Below are positions 33,577 to 44,602 of a stretch of DNA of 64,000 nt, piece after piece. The stretch lies in contig JAKULF010000015.1 of the NCBI GenBank assembly GCA_022661535.1, forward strand, positions 496,001-560,000. Direction: 5' to 3'. The stretch's first letter is position 1. Each line of letters begins with the position of its first letter. This DNA is from Eutypa lata (taxonomy: Eukaryota > Ascomycota > Sordariomycetes > Xylariales > Diatrypaceae). Below the pieces are notes generated by a model. It did no database searches and was not told where the DNA came from. It saw only the letters and a program-made list of their open reading frames with translations. A program made the position numbers and the translations under genes.

Positions 33577-35016
33577 ATGACTCCATCGCCCATAAAGCGG
33601 CTCGCCGGGCCACTTGCCCAACTCTTGATATGGGCTAATGGCAGATGCTCAGCAGCATCGCTGTACTCCACCTACAACTTCAACCCTCTCGAGCATCTAG
33701 GCGGAGTAGCGCCCTACTTCGAACCACAAGACCCCCCAGCATCTCCGAACCTCCCGCAAGGCTGCACCGCCACCAAGGCCGCCTACCTATCGCGACACGC
33801 CGCCATCTACGCGAACGACTACGACTTCGAGGAGTACATTGAGCCGTTCGTAACGAAGGTCACAAACCACACCGGCACCATCGACTGGTCGCAGATCCCG
33901 TCGCTGAACTTCCTGGGCCAGTGGACGGCCCCCATCACCGAGGCGGAGCAGGAGCTCCTGACGCGCGTGGGCAAGCTGGAGGCCGCCCAGCTCGGCGTCA
34001 CGCTCTCGTTCCGGTACCCGGGCTTCCGGCTGCCGTCGCGCATCTGGACGTCGTCCGCGGAGCGCACGTTCGCGTCGGCCCAGGCCCTGGTGCGCGGCTT
34101 CGAGACCGCCGAGGACCAGATCCGCGTCGTGAGCGTCTACGAGTCCGAGGAGGCCGGCGCCGACAGCCTGACGCCGTATAAGAGTTGTCCGGCGTACTCG
34201 TCGTCCGCGGGCAGCGACCAGTCTGCCGTCCACCTCGATGCGTTCACGAAGCCCATCGTGGCGAGGCTGAATGCGCTCGCGCCCGGTTTCAACTTCACGG
34301 CTAATGATGTGTACGGTATGATGGAGCTCTGCGGCTACGAGACCGTCATTCGTGGTACCTCGCCCTTCTGCGACTTGGACTTGTTCTCTCCGGATGATTG
34401 GTTGGGCTGGGAGTATACGGCGGACATCCAGTATCACTACAATGTGGGATACGGGAACGAGGTTTCGGGACCTGTGGGACTGCCCTGGCTCAACGCTACG
34501 GCAAATCTACTCTTGAACGATGGGGAGGACGGAGAGGACCTTTACGTCAGCTTTACGCACCGCGAACTGCCGCCTATGGTGCTCGTGGCGATGGGCCTGT
34601 TCAACAACTCCGATTTCGGCGGGACAGAGAGTGCGATCAACGACACGATGCCCCTGGACAGGATCAACCACCGCCGCGCGTGGAAGAGCTCGCATCTGCT
34701 GCCCTTTCTCGGCAATATCGCCATAGAGCGGTTGAGCTGCAGCGGGAGTTACGGCTACGATGACGGCGACTACTACCGCGTGTTGGTGAACAGCGCACCG
34801 CAGCCGCTTCCGGACTGTGCGGACGGACCGGGCACGACCTGTTCGCGGAGCGGTTTCGAGACGTACGTGCAAGATCGGGTCGAGAAGTTCTCGGGCTTTT
34901 CGGGGAAGTGCGGCGTCGATTACCAGAACACGACGGATGGGCTGGAGATATATTCGGACCCGGCTCTTGGGAATGGCACTCTCGTTGGGAAGAGATACAC
35001 GGCCTTTCCCGTATAA
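33577..35016 (+). CDS. Secreted histidine-type acid phosphatase
   Basis: A single exon of 479 residues from the ATG at 33577; the six codons upstream begin with TTG, not ATG. A signal-peptide-like start is present (IKRLAGPLAQLLIWANGRCSAAS). The branch-2 histidine phosphatase site appears as LSRHAAIYANDYD (His near residue 74). It keeps the catalytic R-H but not the textbook RHGxRxP tail, a variant seen in fungal acid phosphatases. RIWTSSAERTFASAQAL supplies the next Arg, and SFTHRELPPM carries the conserved His with an acidic partner. Many N-glycosylation sites and eight or more Cys support secretion. It likely releases phosphate from organic esters outside the cell and would be expected to respond to phosphate starvation, though no such promoter element was identified. 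The stop codon lies 143 bases from the stop of the convergent dehydrogenase. Confidence 0.85.
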   Translation: MTPSPIKRLAGPLAQLLIWANGRCSAASLYSTYNFNPLEHLGGVAPYFEPQDPPASPNLPQGCTATKAAYLSRHAAIYANDYDFEEYIEPFVTKVTNHTGTIDWSQIPSLNFLGQWTAPITEAEQELLTRVGKLEAAQLGVTLSFRYPGFRLPSRIWTSSAERTFASAQALVRGFETAEDQIRVVSVYESEEAGADSLTPYKSCPAYSSSAGSDQSAVHLDAFTKPIVARLNALAPGFNFTANDVYGMMELCGYETVIRGTSPFCDLDLFSPDDWLGWEYTADIQYHYNVGYGNEVSGPVGLPWLNATANLLLNDGEDGEDLYVSFTHRELPPMVLVAMGLFNNSDFGGTESAINDTMPLDRINHRRAWKSSHLLPFLGNIAIERLSCSGSYGYDDGDYYRVLVNSAPQPLPDCADGPGTTCSRSGFETYVQDRVEKFSGFSGKCGVDYQNTTDGLEIYSDPALGNGTLVGKRYTAFPV

Positions 35017-35159
35017 TTTTTTAATCATTAGTACACAACGATTCATAGTTATTGATAATCCTAATACTATTTATAACCAACTTATCATTTCCTAGTACAG
35101 TAATTGCACTTTTTGGGGGGTTGCTTCCATTTGAGACGCCGGGCTTTTCTCTTCGACAC

Positions 35160-36393
35160 CTACGATAAAGCCGCCCTAACATCGACAATTATCTTGATAT
35201 CCTTGTCCTTCTCGTGCGTTAGGGCAAGAATCCCATCCTCAACCACTCTATCCATGGTGATGACACGTGTGATCATCTCCTTCACGTCCAGGGACCCGCT
35301 ATCCAGCGCCTTAATGACAGCATCGAAATCCGCCGTAGTGTAACTCAGCGCTTCCTAGAAGTCAGCGGAGTTCAAAAAAAACAAAAAAACAAATGCAATT
35401 AGAAAAGCGTATTATCGCTCAAGAGCCATCATTATCATCACCTACCTGTCAAGAGTCTCTTTTCGACGAACACAAGGGCGTTCAAGTCGAAGGGGATCTC
35501 CTTTTCCCAAATGGACACATTCACAACCGTGCCTCTGTTCCGAACCGCAGAACAGGCCGCTTTGATGCTAGCCGCCACGCCGGCGCAGTCGATGGCGATG
35601 TCGGGGCCTTGGCCGTCGCATAGCTCCTTGCACTTGGAGACCACGTCTTGCTCCCGCGGATCGATGACGGCTGTGGCTCCGAACTTCTGCGAGAATCTTC
35701 CTCGGTTGGGGGCCACTTCGGCTACGATGATTTGTCCGGGCTGCCGGATCTTGAGACATTTGATGATAGCTAGGCCGATCGGACCGGCGCCCATGACGAG
35801 GACGTTGTCTCCAGCTTTCACAGCCGACTGCTCAACGACATGCCACGCGACTGCGAGCGGTTCGATCAGAGCTGTGGCCGTCCTGCAGTTAGCCAATCTT
35901 TCATCTGAGGTGTGCTCCTCGAGTTCTACTTACCTCCGATGTCTGATGGGATTGTGTCAGGTAGTTTGAATGCAAACCTTGCATCCACACACATAAAGTC
36001 TGACAAGCCACCTCCCCAACCCGTCAGTCCTATAAAACCGAACGAATTGCAACAGTTCGTGAATCCTTGTTTGCATGGAGGGCATTTGTCGCAACAAATG
36101 GTAGGCTGAACAGCTACCCTATCCCCTACCTGGAGACCTTTGACCTCCGACCCTACTTCGACGATGTCGCCGGAAAACTCATGGCCGAGGGTTATAGGCC
36201 ATGTCTCGCCTGTTATAGGATGGGGTGCGTCCTTGAATGGTATGGCGGCAGGCGAGTGGTACACATGTATGTCCGTGCCGCAAATCCCGCAGAAGGAGGG
36301 CCGGACTTTGATCTGGTGGGCAAGGCATTCCGGTTCCGGAACGTCGTGTTCTACACGAATATCCTTGGGGCCGTGATAACGGAGGGCCCTCAT
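35160..36393 (-). CDS. Zinc-dependent butanediol-dehydrogenase-like MDR (3 exons)
   Basis: Exons 36393-35934, 35871-35446 and 35350-35160 give 358 residues. The start MRALRYHGPKDIRVE is the normal one for the family; the frame 27 bases upstream begins with GTG. The catalytic zinc site is C35/C38 (CGICGTD) with GHEF at 70-73. The structural zinc loop CCDKCPPCKQGFTNC is at 100-115. The joined exon 1/2 boundary reads SDIGALIEPLAVAWHVV and the Rossmann motif is GAGPIGL. The exon 2/3 join uses acceptor GGAAG (CDS resumes at 35350), giving LLTALSYTTADF in phase. It is close to fungal (R,R)-butanediol dehydrogenases and sorbitol-type MDRs that use NAD for vicinal diols or polyols in the cytosol. It is convergent with the phosphatase, so the two 3' ends may overlap. 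Confidence 0.85.
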
Positions 36394-37482
36394 GGTTTCA
36401 CCGGCTATCAAGTTGGTCACCTGCTAAATTTGTGTGTACAGTAAAGGGGGTACTTGATTCTCCGGCTATCGAATCCTATGAACGTGGAGGAACAGTTGAG
36501 CTACTTTTTGAATCTAATGAGAGTTATAATTATATCCTATATATTCATAGTGCTGATGACAGGGTCGGTGACTTTGTATCAAATAACACAAGATTCTAAA
36601 ATCTGACATATATCTCACGGCATAGCACGCCGAGACATGGAGGCCTATATAACGTCAGGCTCCTTTCCTCGTTGATTAGATGCCGGGGTACATGATTATC
36701 GAATTATGCATAAGGATCCATGTGATATTATAGTGTGGAACGCGGATTGACGGAGTCTGATGCTGGAAGGCATTAGTGTCAATTTTAGGGTGGGTTGGAA
36801 TGCGGGAGGCAGTATAGGGTATACTCCGTATTAAGAACTAGTCTAAAACCTGCTATCCCTCACCCCGAGGGGAAGAATTCACTACCTATACACTACTTAT
36901 ATAATGGTTACCCCTCACAGCATCTTCAAGTTCCACGTCATGGCGTCGTAACGTCTAACGTCCTCCTCCTAATATAGTTAACGCTAATCATCTGATATGT
37001 AGCTAGTTATGCCACAAGTGACCCCCGTGTATGATAGAGATCTTCATCCACTATTTCAGATCATCTGCCTTCAAATGTTAACAACTTCTATACGACTGTA
37101 ATGAGGGGATGGGAAGGGGTACTAAAGGTTTTACTTTACTATTGGCAAAAAGCTCTCTCCAGTAAGCTCACTCCTATATAACATTCGACTTACCTGCTAT
37201 ATCCTGTAAAAGAGCGATTTCCCAAGGTCTGTACCTACATAGCGCAGTACGTAAAAGTAAAAGTCATTATAAAGGCAGCGGCGGGTCCTCCCATAGGAAA
37301 GTTCCACGGGGGGTCAAACCAAAAACACCACCGCTATATCAGTCACATTGCTTGCTTGTGGAGGCACCTCCAATTAGGAGCCCGAGAATAGAAGAAACCC
37401 TGAAGTCTTCAAGACCCCCCCTTCATAATCCAATGAGCGTGGGCCGCCTTTTACGGGCTCGACCACGTATGTATGTAGTGGA
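36394..37482. other. Intergenic, no gene seen
   Basis: Upstream region of the butanediol-dehydrogenase-like gene, running to the MFS fragment. Only short random frames are present. Confidence 0.4.
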
Positions 37483-37752
37483 CTATAAGCAAAGAGCCGC
37501 TAAGGGTACCCGCGCACCCACCCAACCCCGAATAACACGGGCGACGATCAAAGCAACGCTGTGCGGAGCTGCAGCGGCTCCGATGCTTCCGATCAGGGAC
37601 AAGGCAAAAGAGGCGGGATATACGGCCTTGGCATTCGTGGATCTATAGACCTTACCCCACAATGGCGATGTGGTGCCGTACCGGCGAGTAAGTAGGAATA
37701 TAGCGCTGCCGTACCACCCCACTTGGTCAAGCTGGTGGAAGTCATCTGTTAC
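37483..37752 (-). pseudogene. Fragment of an MFS drug/polyol-type transporter
   Basis: The minus strand reads VTDDFHQLDQVGWYGSAIFLL, then LWGKVYRSTNAKAVYPASFALSLIGSIGAAAAPHSVALIVARVI, before a stop. This is the region of transmembrane helices 2-4 of fungal DHA-type MFS transporters, including the GWYGSA and PLWGK-like loop. An acceptor-like CCATAG stands just upstream at about 37753, but no exon for the first helix precedes it, and the frame ends after about 90 codons where some 400 more are expected. The segment RRYGTTS between helices 2 and 3 also departs from the family and may mark a frameshift. I see it as a non-functional relic. Confidence 0.65.
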
Positions 37753-38735
37753 CTATGGTAGTGAATAGCCGTAGTGACGAAGTCCTGTAAACGGGATCTA
37801 TTAGCAAGCAGCGAACTGGGACAACATGTACGGATGAGTGCTTTACAATGTTAAGTGCAGCAAGTGGAGTGTTGAAGCAAATGGTGGATGCGATGATAAT
37901 CAATCAGTTTCAGGCCGGTAGCGTATTCGGGCTCGACATTAGAATAGCTGCAGGCTGGCAAGTTTAGCTCTTCTCATGCGGAAGACAGGATATGGTACTC
38001 GGTTGTGTTATATCTCGCTATGTAGTCAAGATTGAACACGGAGGAATAGAGATATTGATATATTAAATAACTCTATCTGTAAAGACACGGTGATGGCGCA
38101 TAGTTGCATCTTTTGGTGAAACTATCCCATCAAACCCCAGGACATCAAAATAACTATGTAGACTTGACTTCAGAAAATTAGATTGAAAGATATTTAGGCA
38201 ATCACGTGAGTAGTCCTCCTTCCTATAATACAATAGTATTCTCATCGTTACCCCTCATTTCACATCTAGGTAACCAATATGTTTTCTTCTCTTCAGTCTC
38301 ATACTTTGTTTAATCGATTAATAAATTTCTATAACCTAATGTACTTACCATCTAGTTGCAGAGCCTAGTGACCAGCTTATGATCAAATGCCCATACAATA
38401 AACCGTTAACACTTAACAAGAGCATCATGAGCGAGGGAGTTCAAGGGGTCCAAGCTTCACAGTATAAGGGATTGTTAGATGTTAGATTCGACTTTGATAG
38501 TATGTAGTTCAAGAATAATATCCCAAGCCGCCACCACTGACCTTAAATAGAAAGCATCGACGCAAACTATAATAATGACGAGAATCGTCCGGTCCATCAA
38601 TGCGTTGCAGAAACACCGGCTCCAATCTCCTCGGCCGCGAGAAATAAACATCAAGTTACTCGGGAACTCCTCCGCAGTGCCAGCTTCAAGATTCGGAATG
38701 TCTTCCGCGTGGTCGGTAGTCGCAGTAAAACAATA
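37753..38735. other. Intergenic, no gene seen
   Basis: No further transporter exon could be found here on the minus strand, and no other gene is supported. Composition is normal to AT-rich without the RIP pattern. Confidence 0.4.
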
Positions 38736-39667
38736 ATGCTTATTAAAGAGAAGCCTTCATTAACAGTTCCACTTATCTCGCGGCTTCCCGTTGAGCTCCA
38801 ACTGCTCATCAGCGGGCGGCTTCGATACAAAGATGCGCTGGCATTGAAGCTGAGCTGTCAATATTTCCTGCAGCTCGTGGACCCAGGGGTAAGGCCCAGG
38901 AAACCACTACATTTCAGGAGGGGGTCTAAGGGGTTCTTTTACAATATGCTAGTCCTCGGACGTGACCCGGCATATCCGGTTGATACTGTCTGTATACCTT
39001 TTCCTTCTACATCTATTGCTAATTCCATCATCACTACCCTACGACCGTTGAAGAATTGTCTTCTAAGGGATCTACATTGCCTAACGTTAAACCTTTGGGT
39101 TTACTTTCTTACCCTCTTCGTTAATCCATTCCCCAATATGCTGATCTTATATTCTCTTTTTTGGAAATATCGTAGTTTATCACTGGCGACTCCCCATACG
39201 AGTACGACTTCCCGCACATGGTGAACCTCCGGAAGCAATTCCCCGTCGATGGGCAGCCAGGCATCGTAGATGTGGCCACCATCAGTATGAACGCAGACGA
39301 AGGGTCCGCTCATCTCGGGGTGCAAGCACTGAAGGAAACGGACGGCGTAATCGTCATCGGCAGCCTTGTGAGGAGGGAAATGTTCGAGAAAGCAACAGAC
39401 GTGTGTCGCCAGACCAAGGAGGAGCTCAGATCGCTTGGCCTAGACAGCCCCGTGTTCTTGTTCGGTATCACGGTGGATTACCAGGGGATAACACAGCGCT
39501 CGGTTACCTCGGAAGAAGCCCATGCGACCGCCCTCTCCTTGCAGATTGAGTACCGCGAGGCCCAGTTCACGTACTGGAATTTGCTGCCCCTTAATGAGCT
39601 CCTTCGCGATATGGTTCGTACCTTGTGGGAAATTGAAGAAGTGTACATCCGTGAGGTTGGAAGCTAG
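38736..39667 (+). CDS. F-box N-terminus joined to a degenerate Ras-like GTPase domain (2 exons, inferred)
   Basis: The first frame starts at ATG 38736 and holds an F-box-like segment (LISRLPVELQLLISGRLRYKDALALKLSCQYFLQLVD), then a Ras-like first strand FYNMLVLG. A second frame, open from 39176, reads FITGDSPYEYDFPHMVNLRKQFPVDGQ, then DGVIVIGSLVRREMFEKATDV and LGLDSPVFLFGITVDYQG, and ends DMVRTLWEIEE. This is the order of a Ras-family small GTPase from its first helix onward. A GT at 38988 and the AG at 39175 join the frames in phase 0 (247 residues; intron 188 bases, long for this genome). All nucleotide motifs are damaged: the P-loop is GRDPAYPVDT, the DxxG switch is VDVATI, and NKxD is ITVD. 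It should not bind GTP normally. It could be a pseudo-GTPase adaptor for an SCF ubiquitin ligase, two unrelated pieces, or a decaying gene. Confidence 0.45.
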
Positions 39668-40882
39668 TCATAAGCTTATATATTAGACATACCTGTTATT
39701 AACGGTAAATCCCAACAGCTGATCTGGCGGCTATAATTTTCATATATTGGCGCTAATGAGTATAAAACACATGATTGAATGTTTATACATAGTGCGTGGT
39801 ATATTCACATTACACGGTGCTAATGCCTGCGCCGATGATGTCACAAATATATCACAGCTAAATTGCGAAAGCTTTGGATTTTTTCTTTCGCATGATCTTA
39901 AGAATTTAAATCCAATAGACCACTTAACTACAACGCATCTATCTAATGCTTACTACCTGGTTATGTAGTGTATATGAATTATTTAGTCATAAGCCGGGCG
40001 AAGCGTCTGAGAGTGGAGTAGATTCTCGCCGTTTCATGACAGCTTCCCGGCCTCTCGTAGGACAACGTACATAGTCGACGGGAACCACTACGCTTCACGG
40101 GTCCTATTAGCGAGTTAGTCTAGAGTTGGTTAATAGTGCTACAGGAAACAAGGTGCACATGGTATGACATACGTGCAGGCCTGAGTGGCGCCACGAAGTA
40201 AGACTTTTCAACTGATCTGGCCCAATGAGCGCCGAGGTTTTAGATGGCCCGCTTCCTATACAAGCTAGAACAATGCATTCTAGAAAATGCCAAGGGTCCC
40301 GGTCCCAGAAAAAGCTTGTCTATTTTTTATTTTGTTTTAAATTATATTCCTATATATGTATATATATAATTTTTTCGAAAAGAGTCCCTTTCTCGCGAAC
40401 CTACAGATGTATATACCCGCACCCTTCTGCTGTGCAGTGTACCACGATATAGGCACGGGGCTTTAAGAGTTTAATAGAGGACAAGGCGTTCGTTCACCGA
40501 AAAAATCCCGGAATTTCGCATCCAAAAAGGAACACAGGGCCGAACTTCGAAAACTGCTTAATTCGAGTCCTGGAACTCGCGCTTACTGGCTTACTAACTA
40601 CATGCAATAGCCATTACATGGGACATCCCTGATACCCAGTGATTTCGGACAGCTACTACATCACCACGCTTGAAGGGGGTAGAGAAATCGGGTAGTAATT
40701 GACATTGGGTTTCCAGAGGTCGAGATAAATATTTTTTTCTTCTTCTTCATTTCTACCTCCCTTCAAATTCATATGAGGGCGGCAATTTCATATTTTGTTG
40801 TTGCTCTGATTAGTTATATTCTGAAATCAAGCAACCAACGAACCAACCAACCCCTCCCCCTCAATCAATCCGCAGCGTAAAA
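39668..40882. other. Intergenic, no gene seen
   Basis: Includes the promoter of the RS/RE-rich protein gene with pyrimidine-rich stretches (cccctccccctcaatc) just before its start codon. No other feature is supported. Confidence 0.4.
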
Positions 40883-42052
40883 ATGCCCCGCTACGACCCA
40901 AACCCCTCCATGCCTATGCCGTCACTGCGCCCGCAGTCTCCCCTCTGGGACTCCTCCTCTCAATCGCAGCACTCCTTTCCCCCGCGCACGAAACCACGGA
41001 CACAGATACAGACGCCCCGTAGCCGTAGTCGCAGTCGCAGTCGCTCCACGCAAAGACCACTGCGGACGGGGCGCTATACTCGCACTCCGCCGCCCTACCC
41101 CGTATCAGCATCTCCGTCACCGGCTTCCTCGCCAGCCCCACTATCCCGGTCCCGACCACTATCGCGATCCCGATCACGATCCCGATCCCGGCCAGAATCC
41201 TTATCTCGATCGCGGTCACGAACGCGGTCCCAGTCTAGACGTCCATCCTCGTCGTTGCTAGCGATACCAGCGTCAGCAGCCGTAGCAGCCAGGGCAGACG
41301 ATCGAGACAGACGGCAGCGGCAGCGGCAGCGGCAGCGGCGCCAACAACGCTCGCCCCCTCCTTCGTCGTCCTCGTCGTCCTTGACGGAGGATGACAGGGA
41401 GTACTCCTCGAAAACGAAGACTAAGGGCAAGGGTAAAAGCAAAAGCAAGGGCGAGAACGACCTCAAGACGTCGCTTGCGTTCATAGGCACGGCGGCCGCC
41501 GCTGCTTTCCTCGTGCACAAGACGCGGAAGGCGGTACTCGGGGAAGACGAGGAGAAAAAGCTTAAGAGGGGGGAGGAAAAGGTCAAGGGGAAATTCAAGG
41601 ATGCTGTGGAGGGCCGTGATCGGGATCGAGACCGGGACCGGGAACGGGAACGGGAACGGGAACGGGAACGGGAACGGGAACGGGAACGGGGGAGAGATGA
41701 CAGGGATCGAAGGCTAGTAGAAGGCGATGGTGACGACCGATCCCATCGCCGCCCTAATAATCGCCGTGGCAAGAGTCCAGATGTCATGGTTATCGAGGAG
41801 CGATTCCGCAACGGACGACCCGAGGCAAGGCGCGTGTTCGATAATGGAAAATTGATCTTGGAGGAGGGCGACAGGAGGTACGATAATGATCATAGCAGCG
41901 GTGGCGGCAGGAGTTCGAGGGACTCGGAGAGATTCATGCTGGAGCATCGTCCGTCGGTCGCGAGACTGAGGCCTGGGAGGTATTACGAGATCGATGGTGG
42001 TGATGGGGTCTTGTACGAGGATCGGCTCGTGAGGAGACACCCTTACGGATAG
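40883..42052 (+). CDS. Low-complexity Arg/Ser and Arg/Glu-rich protein with one membrane segment
   Basis: A single exon of 389 residues. Residues 1-160 are rich in P, S and R, with SRSRSRSRS and SRPLSRSRSRSRSRPES blocks. A hydrophobic segment follows at about 193-213 (SLAFIGTAAAAAFLVHKTRKA). Then come lysine-rich EEKKLKRGEEKVKGKFKD and a long (RD)n(RE)n tract encoded by a hexanucleotide array. The C-terminal domain VMVIEERFRNGRPEARRVFDNGKLILEEGDRRYD appears globular. Fungal genomes often have one such protein with an RS-rich head, a short hydrophobic stretch and a conserved tail, but its role is not known. The mixed-charge tracts could drive condensation or nuclear-speckle targeting; the hydrophobic stretch argues for membrane contact. 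The long antisense frame at 41095-41811 is a shadow of the repeats. Confidence 0.7.
   Translation: MPRYDPNPSMPMPSLRPQSPLWDSSSQSQHSFPPRTKPRTQIQTPRSRSRSRSRSTQRPLRTGRYTRTPPPYPVSASPSPASSPAPLSRSRPLSRSRSRSRSRPESLSRSRSRTRSQSRRPSSSLLAIPASAAVAARADDRDRRQRQRQRQRRQQRSPPPSSSSSSLTEDDREYSSKTKTKGKGKSKSKGENDLKTSLAFIGTAAAAAFLVHKTRKAVLGEDEEKKLKRGEEKVKGKFKDAVEGRDRDRDRDRERERERERERERERERGRDDRDRRLVEGDGDDRSHRRPNNRRGKSPDVMVIEERFRNGRPEARRVFDNGKLILEEGDRRYDNDHSSGGGRSSRDSERFMLEHRPSVARLRPGRYYEIDGGDGVLYEDRLVRRHPYG
41639..41690 (+). repeat. CGGGAA hexanucleotide array inside the RS/RE gene
   Basis: Eight perfect copies of CGGGAA plus a partial copy, preceded by CGGGAC units. It encodes an Arg-Glu dipeptide repeat. Being perfect at the DNA level it is probably young and length-variable between strains. 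Confidence 0.85.
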
Positions 42053-44602
42053 GAGGGACATGGTGTTTAGCCTTTTTTTTTCTTTTTTTTTAACTACATA
42101 TGACGACGTACTGCTTGATGGTTTACGAGATACGATCTACGCGTTAGACACTCTTGTTGCGTAGAGCTTATGAATATGACTTGAGCTTAAGAGGGGGCAG
42201 GGTTTGTCGAAAGGATTGGTATATGTGAAATGATGAGGCTGGTTTATTCGGGTCTAAAATAAAACATCGTGGATAGAAGTTATCACTCAAATTATATATT
42301 TTATAATTACCCTACCTTTGGGCCTCGCCTCAGCATTAACGACACTCCGAAATTCATGCCAGGCCGCGACCTATACAGCGACATGCAATGAAATTGTTGA
42401 AAGCTTTCAACAACTAGGTATGGCTAGCGGCAGCAAGTATCATTTTTGAGAAGCGCCGACCCTGAAAACTGTGCATGGAAACGAAGTGTTCGTGATCCTT
42501 TTAAAAATTCGAGAGTGAACAGGGTCAAGCCTTAAAAAGAATCACGGTATAACATATCAACCCACCTCAATATGAACATTCATTATCCGTCTTGAAGCTC
42601 TTAGCGAATATAATACGATTTGCATACCTAATATCACAGTATATACTATTAGGAAGGTAAGGTATGAGATGAACTGGCTTAGCAGCCATTGATAATTATC
42701 ATCTTAGAAAGGCTTTTTAGAGATTCAAGAAGATATATTTCTTTAATAAGGCAGTCCATTAAAATGAACTCACACAGTGGGTTAAAGGGTGATTTTAGGC
42801 ATTTATTAGTGAGCTACGAATAGTAACAGAGGTCAATGATGGAGAACACAAATGCATATTGGTATATAACTGTACCGACCAGAGACTCCAACAGACAGTG
42901 GATCAGGTGTAACGCCAAAGAGCTTGACCGCCAATCTAGGTTCTACGGTACTAAAACGGTCCAACGTAAATGACTAAATAAGACGATACTCTATCCTCAT
43001 AGTGGCCACGAACTCACTCCCTCCTATGTATAGCCGACGCCCCTCTCGGAGTCCTTCCACACGCCACAGCCAGAGACGGACGAGGAAAGGCAGATCAAAG
43101 GAACACTGGTATGACACACTAGAGATACCCCTTCGCCATCGAAGCCTCACACATGGCACTGAACCACAACATCCTGATCCGGGGCCTCAACAGCATCTAA
43201 TTACCAGCAGGCTCCTCGTGCAACGGAACACGCAGACTTAGTCGATTACACGGGGCATGTACGTACTGCATTGCGTATCACGACTGCGTGGATAGATGCG
43301 CACCACCGGTGCGAGGAAGAGACAGGGCTGTTCCCTCAACCTAAACAAAGGTGGGCGGTAGGACGGAACGAATCTAGTGAGTGGTATGGTTGCGGAACAC
43401 GGTTTGTATCCAATTCACTTCTCTTCCCCTTCCATCTGTCCGCCTCGTTGATCCAGAACATTAGGATGAGGTATCTAGGTTTCTATCGACTGACGTACAT
43501 ACGTAGGTAGGTAGGTAGCACCTCTGAGCTCCGTTTTCACCATCCAGCTATCAATATTCAATCCTTAACGGTATGGTGCGGATGAAAGTGTCATCTACAA
43601 GCCACGGAGGCCACCTTCGACGGGACGGAGCGGGACGACCCACCCATAGACCACCTAGGGATTGCGGACGCGACCGACAAGAGGTAAATTAGTTTGTGAA
43701 TTTCATTTTTTGTTCGACGTCGTGCCTATGTTTCTACTAAACATAAAATAAGCTCAATTTTAAGGGGGGATAGGTGCATCAGTAGCCACAACCCTAGTCA
43801 CAATCAAGCCACAGTAACTACCCCCTTTTCAAGCTGGGGTATAGTTAGTGGCTGCAATTGCAATATAATGGTAACTAATTATGCCCACTCTAATCCCTCG
43901 AGGATATATTAATTCCAGCAGCCAATATCTGTTATATTCAAGTAGAAAGTTTAATCCATCTGAAGTGTAGATGACTGAGTCTTAGACCTCTAAGTGGCCA
44001 CGTTATTCAGTGCCTTCTAATTATGACCTACCTCCTAAGAGTTCGCCGCTACGCTGTGCCTGCCTCACTATACCCGGTGAAAGATCCGAAAAGATCCGGG
44101 CGGCCTAGCCTTGATTCTATCAGATGCTTTCTACCTCGCAATCGTAGCCGAGATGGGGGGATTTTGTTATTGCTACCTTCCAGAACGGAACATTCTCTGC
44201 TCAAACACAGAGAGCCAGTGCTACTACTGGATATGTGAGTGGTATATTGACAAGTGCGTGATGGGTCGCGCGTAGTAGTGGGCTCTACTGTTGAGCGTAA
44301 GGGTATTTCTAATAATGAAAACATGCAGGCGGCCTCGAGTCATTCCAGTTTGCCTATTCTTTCATCATCTTGCCGTCAGCTGGCCGCCGCGATCTAGTCA
44401 TGAATCACGCAACGATCTTCACCATCATCATCATACCGTCGATCGGCTTCGAAGTGACTTGCATCTTCTGTAACTTAGTTAGCCTGGAGCACTTGGAAAA
44501 AGTCCGCTTGTAAGCTTTCGCGTGGGAGAACTCACCATATACATCTCCTTCGCCACCTTGTACTACCCGTGCTTATCAATCTCGGGCTGTCTGCTGGTTT
44601 CA
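42053..44602. other. 2.5 kb gene-poor stretch
   Basis: Between the RS/RE gene and the P450 pseudogene. Frames such as 43002-43241 and 44023-44238 have no recognisable motif. A short TAGG repeat lies near 43503-43518. Nothing else was seen. Confidence 0.4.

Noticed and set aside
41095..41811. 238-codon open frame on the minus strand
   Set aside because: A mirror of the RS/RE repeats of the plus-strand gene; its SR-rich content follows from the hexanucleotide array.
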